Origin: Nocardioides sp. B-3
GTDB taxonomy: Bacteria; Actinomycetota; Actinomycetes; Propionibacteriales; Nocardioidaceae
Reading direction: 5' to 3'
Length of the DNA: 64,000 nucleotides
NCBI RefSeq assembly: GCF_024703895.1
Contig: NZ_CP087968.1
Location: 3,162,001-3,226,000 of the forward strand
Shown here: piece by piece, positions 56,997 through 64,000 of the stretch
Layout: the number at the start of each line of letters is the position of its first letter
How positions within the stretch are numbered: position 1 is the first letter of the stretch
Notes under the pieces: generated by a model
Seen by the model: the letters and a program-made list of their open reading frames with translations, nothing else
Told to the model about the DNA's origin: nothing
The model's database searches: none
Position numbers and translations under genes: made by a program

Positions 56997-57520
56997 GTGA
57001 GCGTCGTACGCCGCAGCGCGGTCGCGCCCCAGCCGTGGGCCAACGGCGGCGGCACGACGCGTGAGCTGCTCGTCGCCGACGACGGCGCCCGGCGGATCAG
57101 CCTCGCCGACATCGAGCAGGACGGGCCGTTCTCGTCCTTCCCCGGGCGCGCGACTGCTCACGGTGGTCGACGGCTTGGTGCTGGCGCTGGACGTCGACGG
57201 CGTCGAGCAGGTCGTCGAGCCGCGCCGTCCGTTCGCCTTCGCCGGCGACGCGGTCGTGACCGCGTCGGTGCCCGAGGGGCCGGTGGTCGCCCTGAACGTG
57301 ATCGTCGACCCGGCGTTGGTCGACCCGTTCGTCACGGTGCTCGAGCTCGGACGCACCTCGACGCTGCCGCTCGCCGATGACCGGGCAGCGCTGGTGCTGC
57401 AGGGACAGGCCGCGGCAGGAGGCGACGACGCGTCGCCGTACGACCCGGTGGTGGGTCCGGCCGAGGTGTCCGGCCGCTGCACGCTCGCGGTGATCACCCC
57501 CGGACAGGTCACCCGCGTAG
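56997..57520 (+). CDS. HutD/Ves-family cupin protein (frameshifted, end uncertain)
   Basis: GTG 56997. [22 protein letters not shown]...[18 protein letters not shown] is the HutD/Ves start (cupin-like beta barrel). A break near 57150 leads to [17 protein letters not shown] and [22 protein letters not shown]. The frame has no stop before 57636, but from about 57509 it runs antisense through xdhC; a TAG at 57518-57520 in the neighbouring frame is the likelier end if another indel exists. HutD is linked to histidine utilisation in other bacteria; no hut genes are here. Confidence 0.7.
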
Positions 57521-57955
57521 CGCGCCTCCCGGACGGTCGTAGGACTCCGCGACGATCTCGGCCACGACGGACAGCGCGATCTCACCGGGCGCCTTGCCGC
57601 CGAGGTTGTGCCCGGCGGGGACGTGCAGCCGGCTGACGTCGACGCCCTCGGCCAGCAGCTCGGCGACCGGGCCCTCGGACCGTCGGCGGCTGGCCATCAT
57701 CGCGACGTAGGCGGCGTCCGAGACGAGCGCCGCACGCAGCACGGCCGGCGCGTCCGGCGCGTCGTGGTCGCACAGCACGACCGCGTCGCCGGGCTCGAAG
57801 CCGAAGCCGGGGCCACCGTCGTCGGCGGCCTGCACGACCACCTCGCGACCGACGGTCGTCGCGATGACCACGATCGCGCGCGCGATCGGGTTGTCGCTCA
57901 GCACCGAGATCCGGCCGGGCTGCGGGCCATCGTCGGACCAAGGCTGTTCCCTCAT
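57509..57955 (-). CDS. XdhC-family Rossmann-domain protein
   Basis: 148 aa from ATG 57955. [50 protein letters not shown] and [24 protein letters not shown] form the XdhC C-terminal (NAD-binding-like) domain; the N-terminal XdhC_CoxI domain is absent. Full XdhC inserts sulfurated molybdenum cofactor into xanthine dehydrogenase; this short form is of unclear role. The start overlaps the stop of the upstream winged-helix gene. Confidence 0.75.
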   Translation of the reverse strand: MREQPWSDDGPQPGRISVLSDNPIARAIVVIATTVGREVVVQAADDGGPGFGFEPGDAVVLCDHDAPDAPAVLRAALVSDAAYVAMMASRRRSEGPVAELLAEGVDVSRLHVPAGHNLGGKAPGEIALSVVAEIVAESYDRPGGALRG

Positions 57956-59049
57956 GCGCCCACACTGACACTCTCGCGGGTCAGCGTCACCCCGGTGATC
58001 GTGATGTCGAGGGCTGCCTCCGGGGAGGAGACCGGCTCCGACAGCTCGGACTGACGCGGCTTGCGGGTGCCGGCGAACCACACGACCTCGAGCGGCCGCT
58101 TCCGGGCCGAGCCCGTGGCGCGCCAGTAGCCGGTGATCCGGCCGTCGACGAGCAGCGGTGGCAGCACCATCCCGTTGCTCAGGTTCCAGAGCCGGCGCAG
58201 GTGCCCGGGGTGCGCGAAGCGATCCCGCGACGACGGGTCGTAGCCGCACATGAGCGCGTCGAACTCCGGCAGGAAGCGCACGCCGTCGAGGGAGCGCCCG
58301 GCCGTCGGGGCGCGTACGTCGACGTACGACCGTCCGTCAGGACCTTGGACGCCCACCGGGCCCAGCGAGTCGATGGCCTCGTCGACGACGCGCAGGCCGA
58401 GGCCCGACCACCACGCGATGTCGTGCCTCGAGACCGGTCCGTGGCAGCGCACGTGCAGCGCGACGGCGTCGACGGGCGTCATGGGCTCGGCCGGGCGGAG
58501 CGTCCGGTAGACCGGCGCCCCCTGCCCCGACCAAGTGCCGTTCACCGGCCGACGGACGAGCCCGCCGTGCCCGAACGCCGGGTAGCGCCCCGCCTGCTGA
58601 CCGGTCACCTCGTCGCGCCCCTCGTGCGACACCAGCCAGTCGTGCAGGTGCTGCTGCAGCTCGTCGGGCGTGCGCCAGTCGGCGGCGAACTCCTCGGTCG
58701 CGGCCCACAGCTCGTCGAGGGTGCCGTGTTCGAGCTTGAGCATCCGCTGCCACAGCGTGCGCTGGCCGACCCGGGTCGCGGCACCGAGTGCGGCGTACTG
58801 CTCCGGCGTCGCCGTGTGCACCGTCCCGCGGATGGTGCTGCCGCGCACGATCTCTCCCGATTCGTACGCCGCCGTGATCTCTTCGTGCGTCGTGCCGAGC
58901 CGGCGCGCGGCCAGCCCGATGAAGGGGGAGCGTGCCGTCTGGGACTGCACCGGGCCGGTCGCGGACACGAGGTCCACGACCCCCCGAGCATCGACGGGGA
59001 ACTGTCGTCCCAGCGACAGTGCCGCCAGGTCCTCGAGTGCGAACGCCAT
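57952..59049 (-). CDS. Winged helix DNA-binding domain protein (AlkZ/YcaQ-like family)
   Basis: 365 aa, intact, from ATG 59049. GPVQSQTARSPFIGLAARRLG and GSTIRGTVHTATPEQYAAL near the start, then HVRCHGPVSRHDIAWWSGL and FLPEFDALMCGYDPSSRDRF, match the HTH_42 family that includes the interstrand-crosslink glycosylase AlkZ (QSQ-type motif present as VQSQT). DNA repair or antibiotic self-protection is plausible; function untested in this lineage. Confidence 0.8.
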   Translation of the reverse strand: MAFALEDLAALSLGRQFPVDARGVVDLVSATGPVQSQTARSPFIGLAARRLGTTHEEITAAYESGEIVRGSTIRGTVHTATPEQYAALGAATRVGQRTLWQRMLKLEHGTLDELWAATEEFAADWRTPDELQQHLHDWLVSHEGRDEVTGQQAGRYPAFGHGGLVRRPVNGTWSGQGAPVYRTLRPAEPMTPVDAVALHVRCHGPVSRHDIAWWSGLGLRVVDEAIDSLGPVGVQGPDGRSYVDVRAPTAGRSLDGVRFLPEFDALMCGYDPSSRDRFAHPGHLRRLWNLSNGMVLPPLLVDGRITGYWRATGSARKRPLEVVWFAGTRKPRQSELSEPVSSPEAALDITITGVTLTRESVSVGA

Positions 59050-59087
59050 GCCCTCACGCTAGAGGCAGACGCGGACCGGACCCGTCC

Positions 59088-59655
59088 TCATGCGAGCGCG
59101 GGCGGCTGCCACTCCGGGTCGCGACCGAGCCCGGCGAGCAGGCGGTCCGTGGCGGAGGCGTCGTCGGGCACGGGCACCGCCGGGGTACAGACGCCCTCGG
59201 AGTAGAGCGCGTCTCCCCAGCCGTCGGCCGTGGCCGCCGGGGGATGCCGCTTCGGAGTCACTGATGTACCGGGGCTGCCCGGTGGCGCGGGCCACGTCGG
59301 AGCCGTGGATGACCGGGTCCCAGCCGTAGAAGTCGGCCATCGTGGCCGCGATCGTGGTGCGGCCGAAGTGGCCGTCGTACTCCCGCTCGGCCACGCCGGC
59401 CTGCCCGAGTATCTCGGCGACGGCCTTGGCGTGGTCGCGCCGGGCGGCGGACGAGTCGGTGACGTCGGGAGCGAGGCCGGGGTCGAAGCCCCGGCGCGCC
59501 AAGAAGTCGCGCTCGCTGTCGATGACGTGGGCGACGACGTCGCGCACGGTCCAGCCCTCGCACGGGGTGGGGGCGTCCCACTGCTGGGCGGAGGAGTCGA
59601 GGATGGCGGCGAGCGCGTCGGCCCGCTCGATGAATCGCTGTGCTGTCTCGGTCAT
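59088..59655 (-). CDS. TIGR03086-like / DinB-fold metal-binding protein (one frameshift)
   Basis: ATG 59655. RFIERADALAAILDSSAQQWDAPTPCEGWTVRDVVAHVIDSERDF is the four-helix bundle with CxGW-type motif and histidine; HGSDVARATGQP follows. Break at about 59236-59243 (TCCCCCGGCGG, probably TCCCTGGCGG); restored end is ATDRLLAGLGRDPEWQPP. About 188 aa. A thiol- or metal-dependent enzyme family of mostly unknown substrate. Confidence 0.8.
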
Positions 59656-59706
59656 GGCCCCACGCTCCCAGCGCGGGCGTCGGCGACTCTTGTGATAATC
59701 CGACAC

Positions 59707-60541
59707 ATGTCTGACAACGGGGGAGTGCGTGCTGTCGACCCGGTCGATCGCGCCCACCTGACGGGCGTGACGCGGCCCTCGCCGCCGATCCACCGCTACC
59801 CGGCGTCACGGGAGCTGGCCGACCCGGTCGAGCGCTTCTGGATCCCGGTGTGGTCGCTGCCGGAGCCGTCGACGCAGAGCACGCTCCAGCACCCGGTCTG
59901 CCTCGTCGTCATCAGCAACACCTACGCGCGGTTCTACGGCGTGACCCGCGGGCGCTCCAGCGTCACCCTCGAGGGCGACGGCTGGGCGGTCGGCACGATG
60001 TTCACGCCGGCGGCAGGACGGCTGCTCCTCGGGCGGTCGGTCAGCGAGGTCACCGACACGTTCATCGACCTGACCGAGGTCGATGGCCTCCTGACGACGC
60101 GACGCTCGTCGCGGAGGTTCGTGCACGGCGATGGATGACGACCCGCACGACCCGGCCGCGCACGCGAGCGCGATCGCCGCCGTCGAGCGGCGGCTGGCGC
60201 CGTACCTCCCGGTCGATGAGCCGGGCCTGCTCATCAACGAGGTCGTGGCGTGGCTGCGCGATCACCCGGAGGTGACGCGGGTCGACGAGCTCGCGGCCCA
60301 TGTCGGCCTGTCAGAGCGGAGCCTCCAGCGGCTCGTCGAGCAGCGCGTCGGCATGAGCCCGAAGTGGCTGATCCAGCGGCGCCGGCTTCACGACGCGGTG
60401 GAGGCGCTGAAGGCCGGTGCCTCCTCGCTGGCCGACATGGCGGCGCGCCTCGGCTACGCCGACCGTGCCCACTTCACGCACGACTTCCGCACGGTCACCG
60501 GGATGACGCCGGGGGAGTACCTCGGCGATCAGCCGCGATGA
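59707..60541 (+). CDS. AraC-family regulator (two frameshifts)
   Basis: ATG 59707. The N-terminal sensor is PPIHRYPASRELADPVERFWIPVW. The C-terminal AraC DNA-binding domain has VTRVDELAAHVGLSERSLQRLVEQRVGMSPKWLIQRRRLHDAVEAL and SSLADMAARLGYADRAHFTHDFR. Breaks near 60088 and 60128. About 278 aa. It neighbours the DoxX gene, convergent. Confidence 0.83.
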
Positions 60542-60560
60542 CCGTGCGACAGGGCGGCTG

Positions 60561-60905
60561 TCAGGCGAGGGCCAGCGTGACGCCGGCCGCGGCCGCGACC
60601 GTGCCCGGGACGGCCGGCGGCACGATCGCGGTGTCCTTGGCGCGCAGGTGGAAGACGATGGCGCCGACGAAGTAGAGAACGACGCCGATGGCGGCGGCGA
60701 CTCCGATCGGGGTCCACCAGATGCCCCAGACGAGACCGATCGCGCCGGCGATCTCGACGGCGGCGAGGAACGGGTAGAGGCTCAACGGCACGCCCGCCTT
60801 GGTCAGGCTCTCCACGATCTGGTCGGACTTCTTGAGCTTGGCGATGCCCGACGAGGTGAGCACGACGGCGAGCAGGACGGCGAGGATGATGGCGATGATG
60901 GTCAT
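60561..60905 (-). CDS. DoxX-family membrane protein
   Basis: 114 aa, intact, four membrane helices (IIAIILAVLLAVVLTSSGIAK first; FLAAVEIAGAIGLVWGI and IGVAAAIGVVLYFVGAIVF follow). DoxX-like proteins are associated with thiol/redox stress responses. A perfect 14-bp palindrome lies 13 nt before the start, suggesting a dedicated repressor. Confidence 0.82.
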   Translation of the reverse strand: MTIIAIILAVLLAVVLTSSGIAKLKKSDQIVESLTKAGVPLSLYPFLAAVEIAGAIGLVWGIWWTPIGVAAAIGVVLYFVGAIVFHLRAKDTAIVPPAVPGTVAAAAGVTLALA

Positions 60906-60917
60906 GGCACCTCTAAG

Positions 60918-60931
60918 CGGACCGCGGTCCG
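60918..60931. promoter_or_regulatory. Perfect palindrome upstream of the DoxX gene
   Basis: CGGACCGCGGTCCG, flanked by TAAG and GTTA; typical of a TetR-type operator. It sits between the DoxX start and the end of the upstream oxidoreductase gene. Confidence 0.5.
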
Positions 60932-60932
60932 G

Positions 60933-61773
60933 TTAATTCCCGGCCGGCTCCATGAGCGCCTCCCGCACCACCATCGCGCCCGCGAGCTGACCGGCGTAGG
61001 CGGCGGCCAGCACCGACGGCATCGGCATCGGCAGCTCGGCGACGTGCGCCGGTCGCCGGCGGCGAACACGCCCGGGACGCTGGTGTGGCCGAAGAGGTCG
61101 ATCGCGACGGCGCCACTCTCGCGCAGCTCGAGGCCGAGCTGAGCGGCGAAGGGGGCTGCCTGCTCGAAGGTGGGGTGCGCGAAGAGTCCGTCCACGACGA
61201 CCGTCGTGGAGCCCGAGGTGACCACGAGACCGGCCGCCGAGGGTGCCACCCGCGTCACCGGCGGCACCACCTTGATCGACCCCGCGATCGCCGAGAGCAT
61301 CGCCACCGCGTGCCCGGCGTTGGGCGAGTCCCGGATGGCGACGCGCTTGCCGCTGAGCTCGTGGCCGTGGCAGAACGGGCACACGTGCACGGTCCGCCCC
61401 CACTGCTCGGCGAAGCCGGGGATGTCCGGCATCACGTCGCGCAGCCCGGTCGCGAGCACGATGTTCCCCGGCTGTCACGACGGAGCCCTCGGCCAGCGTC
61501 ACCTCGAAGGTGCCGTCTCCCAGTCGCTCGACGGTCGTCGCCGCGACGTCGCGGATCTCGACGTCGCCGTACGCCGCAAGCTCGGCGCGCACGATCGACC
61601 TGAACTCCGCGGGGTCGCGGCCGTCGTTGGTGATGATGTTGTGCATGGCGTCGACCGGTGCGTTGCGGTAGGCGCCCGAGTCGAGCATCAGGGTCGGTCG
61701 GTGCATGCGACCGAGGGTCAGGGTGGCCTCGGAGGCCGGCGGGACCGCCGCCGATCACGATTGCGTCGTACAT
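60933..61773 (-). CDS. NAD(P)/FAD-dependent oxidoreductase, thioredoxin-reductase fold (three frameshifts)
   Basis: ATG 61773. FAD motif DAIVIGGGPAG, then the restored ATLTLGRMHRPTLMLDSG. The redox pair is in HVCPFCHGHELSGKRVAI (CPFC, where thioredoxin reductases have CATC), followed by IRDSPNAGHAVAM and the C-terminal FAAGDR. Breaks at 61727-61732 (CCTCGG on the + strand), about 61474-61479 and 61048-61051 (CCGG for CCAGG). About 279 aa. Divergent from a MerR gene across a shared palindrome. Confidence 0.82.
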
Positions 61774-61820
61774 GGGAGTTCTCCTTCTGGCGAACGGGAT
61801 TGCCAACTGACATGAGCATG

Positions 61821-61844
61821 TGACTTCATGTCAACATGAAGTCA
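61821..61844. promoter_or_regulatory. 24-bp perfect palindrome, probable MerR operator
   Basis: TGACTTCATGT and ACATGAAGTCA separated by CA. It overlaps the MerR start codon (ATG 61836) and lies 48 nt from the divergent oxidoreductase start, so one site can control both. Confidence 0.65.
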
Positions 61845-62244
61845 AGTCGTGATCGCACCCGGTCGGTCGGGGAGGTGGCGCAGCGCTTCGACCTGCCCAC
61901 CAACGTGCTTCGGCACTGGGAGTCCGTGGGTCTGCTGACGCCGGCGCGCGACTCCGCCGACCGCCGCCGCTATGCCCGGCCCGACATCGTCCGGGTGGCC
62001 GCGATCCAGCGGAACAAGGACGCGGGGATGACGCTCGACCAGATCGCTGTGCTCCTCGACGCCGGTGCGCCCGAGCGGCACGCGGTGCTCCGTGGCCCAC
62101 CTCGACGACCTCGACCGGCGGATGGAGCAGATGCGGATCTCGCGGGAGATGACCGAGCACGCCTACAACTGCAAGGCGCACGACATCGGCGCGTGCCCGG
62201 GCTTCCAGAAGCACGTGCACGACCTGATGGGGGCCTTCGAGTGA
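61836..62244 (+). CDS. MerR-family regulator (one frameshift)
   Basis: ATG 61836 gives MKSSRDRTRSVGEVAQRFDLPTNV, then LRHWESVGLLTPARDSADRRRYARPDIVRV, the MerR winged helix. The C-terminal YNCKAHDIGACPGFQKH has two cysteines, fewer than SoxR-type clusters. Break near 62090 (CTCCGTGGCC). About 136 aa. The stop overlaps the kinase GTG. Probably senses thiol or redox stress and controls the divergent oxidoreductase (inference). Confidence 0.83.
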
Positions 62245-63154
62245 AGGTCCCCGCGGGGCTGGATGCCCAGCGACGTCTCGGCCCGCTGTGGGTCGCTCGG
62301 CTGGACCGCCTCCCGGCCCCGGCCGCGACGATCCTCGACGAGTGGTCCCTCACGACCGACGGCGAGGCCATGCACGGCTTCTGCTCACTGGTGCTGCCGG
62401 TGCGCACGAACGCGGGGGCGCCGGCCGTCCTCAAGCTCACCTTCGACGGCGACGACGAGTCGGAGCACGAGGGCATCGCGCTCCAGCGCTGGGGCGGCCA
62501 CGGCGTGGTCAGGCTCCTGCGGGCCGACCCGCACCGGCGCGCCCTGCTCCTCGAACGGCTCCACACCGAGGACCTCGCCGACCTCTGGGACGTCGAGGCG
62601 TGCGAGGTCGTCGCCGGCCTCTACGCCCGCCTCCACGTCCCCGCCCTGCCCCAGCTCCGCACCCTCACGTCGTACGTCGATCGCTGGACCGACGACCTGC
62701 AGCGGATGCCTCGCCATGCACCGATCCCGCGGCGACTCGTCGAGCAGGCGACCTCGCTCGCGCGGGCCTTCGTCGCCGACGATGCCAGCACGGGGGTGCT
62801 GGTCCACGGCGACCTGCACTACGCCAACGTGCTCGCCGCCGACCGGGAGCCGTGGCTGGCGATCGATCCCAAACCGATGAACGGCGACCCGCACTACGAA
62901 CCTGCGCCGATGCTGTGGAACAGGTGGGACGAGCTGGAGGGCGACATCCGCGGGGAGTGCGTCGCCGCTTCCACGCGCTCATCGACACCGCCGGCCTCGA
63001 TGAGGACCGTGCCCGGGACTGGGTGGTCGTGCGGATGGTGCTCAACGCGCACTGGACGGTGGCGGACGCCGAGAGAGCGAGCAGGCCGCTGGCCGCGGAC
63101 GAGCAGGCCCGGATCACCCGCTGCATTGCCATCGCCAAGGCTGTCCAGGACTAG
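62241..63154 (+). CDS. Aminoglycoside/hydroxyurea antibiotic resistance kinase (APH(6)-type; one frameshift)
   Basis: GTG 62241. APH_6_hur family: LVLPVRTNAGAPAVLKLTFDGDDESEHEGIALQRWGGHGVVRLL at the N-terminus (VLK ATP lysine), GVLVHGDLHYANVLAADREPWLAIDPKPMNGDP with catalytic Asp and metal Asp, ending ITRCIAIAKA. Break near 62951-62956 (GGGG, one base lost). About 304 aa. Streptomycin 6-kinase relatives; many chromosomal members do not confer resistance. Confidence 0.82.
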
Positions 63155-63273
63155 CCACTGTCTCGAAACGGACAATACGTACCAACGCGTAACCGGGTGA
63201 TCTAGGTTACTCCCGGGAGTCAGCCCTGCGGTCCTCGCTGGCCGCAGCCCGAGCAAGTGAGTCAGGGAGTCGC

Positions 63274-64000
63274 ATGCCCATCAACCACGACACAACCTTC
63301 GTGGAGAACCTGCCCCGCAACGTTGCGGTGCAGTTCCACGACCGAGTCGCGAAGTCGTCCGCCCACGAGGCCTACCGCTACCCCAAGGGTGACGGCTGGG
63401 AGTCGATCACGTGGAAGCAGACCGGCGAGCGCGTCGAGGCCCTCGCGGCCGGACTGCTGGCGCTGGGCCTCGAGCCCGAGCAGCGCGTCGGGATCGCGTC
63501 GAGCACGCGCGTCGAGTGGATCCCGGCCGACTGGCGGTCACCTGCGCCGCCGGCGCCACGACCACGGTCTACCCGTCGACCAACGCCGACGACACCGCGT
63601 ACATCCTCAGCGACTCCGAGAGCCGCTTCGTGTTCGCGGAGGACGACGACCAGATCGCCAAGCTCGTCAGCCACCGCAACGAGCTGCCGCACGTCGACAA
63701 GGTCATCACCTTCGACGGCAAGACCGACGGCGACTGGATCATCTCGCTGGACGACCCGGCCAAGCTGGGCACGGACTACCTCGCCGAGCACCCGGGGATC
63801 ATCGCCGAGAAGGCGGCGGCCATCGAGCCCGACCAGCTCGCGACCCTCATCTACACCTCCGGCACGACCGGTCGCCCCAAGGGTGTGCGCCTGCGCCACA
63901 AGTCCCGGGTCTACGAGGGCGAAGCCATCCGCGTCCAGGGACATCCTCGACGAGAGCGACCTGCAGTTCCTGTGGCTGCCGATGTCGCACTCGTTCGGCA
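63274..64000 (+). CDS. AMP-dependent long-chain acyl-CoA synthetase, 5' part (frameshifts)
   Basis: ATG 63274. VAVQFHDRVAKSSAHEAYRYP at the start and the P-loop motif TLIYTSGTTGRPKGVRL near residue 195. Breaks: 63523-63533, where ATCCCGGCCGACTGGCGG probably carries two damaged CCTGG sites (WILADLAVTCAAGA restored), and 63936-63941 (CCAGGG). The gene runs off the window. FadD-type activation of fatty acids. Confidence 0.88.
   Translation, partial: MPINHDTTFVENLPRNVAVQFHDRVAKSSAHEAYRYPKGDGWESITWKQTGERVEALAAGLLALGLEPEQRVGIASSTRVEWIPADWRSPAPPAPRPRSTRRPTPTTPRTSSATPRAASCSRRTTTRSPSSSATATSCRTSTRSSPSTARPTATGSSRWTTRPSWARTTSPSTRGSSPRRRRPSSPTSSRPSSTPPARPVAPRVCACATSPGSTRAKPSASRDILDESDLQFLWLPMSHSFG

Overview
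The window is high-GC actinobacterial chromosome. The strongest pointers are the conserved core order proA-nadD-rsfS-tRNA-Ala and leuS-comEA-comEC-holA-rpsT-lepA, GTG and TTG starts, proteins of the mycothiol-dependent maleylpyruvate-isomerase type, and a diiron monooxygenase cluster of the kind known from Mycobacterium, Gordonia and Rhodococcus. A Nocardioides-like member of the Nocardioidaceae is my best guess; this is inference.

Layout. 1-3990 is core: a secreted protein, proA, a small membrane protein, nadD, rsfS, a histidine phosphatase and tRNA-Ala(GGC). About 3987-31932 is a 28-kb genomic island inserted at the 3' end of that tRNA gene. An imperfect 41-42 nt copy of the tRNA 3' end marks its right edge. 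The island carries a CmtR-like regulator with a cation exporter, a Zn alcohol dehydrogenase, dtxR-feoA-feoB, and a long leftward operon mimA-mimB-mimC-mimD-amidohydrolase-DUF59-adh-groEL (propane/acetone-type soluble diiron monooxygenase with its accessory proteins). It also carries a divergent MimR/AcoR-type activator, catalase, a GlcD-like FAD oxidase, an ABM-domain protein, two uncharacterised proteins, a lipoate ligase-like protein, a LysR regulator and pyruvate dehydrogenase E1 and E2. 31990-64000 is again chromosome: galK, a TetR-BVMO-GMC oxidase group, an SDR, an MFS transporter with ArsR, leuS with a leader-peptide attenuator, a secreted subtilase, degV, the com genes, holA, rpsT, lepA and assorted regulators and enzymes. 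A truncated acyl-CoA ligase lies at the edge.

How the island works together (inference): MimABCD would oxidise propane to 2-propanol and acetone to acetol, with alcohol dehydrogenases between. GroEL, DUF59 and iron uptake would support assembly of the diiron enzyme. The FAD oxidase, catalase and PDH with lipoate ligase would carry C3 products through lactate/pyruvate to acetyl-CoA. A palindrome GTCTCA-N3-TGAGAC (one copy a base longer) occurs six times, in front of nearly every one of these transcription units, and looks like a shared operator for the divergent activator.

Caution on the sequence itself: some forty genes contain single-base frameshifts. Most sit exactly on CCWGG sites (for example CCTGG read as CCCTGG, or CCAGG read as CCGAGG or CCAGGG). 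They look like systematic base-calling errors at a modified motif rather than real mutations. I annotate those genes over their restored span and note the indel positions; apparent gene fusions produced by them are rejected.
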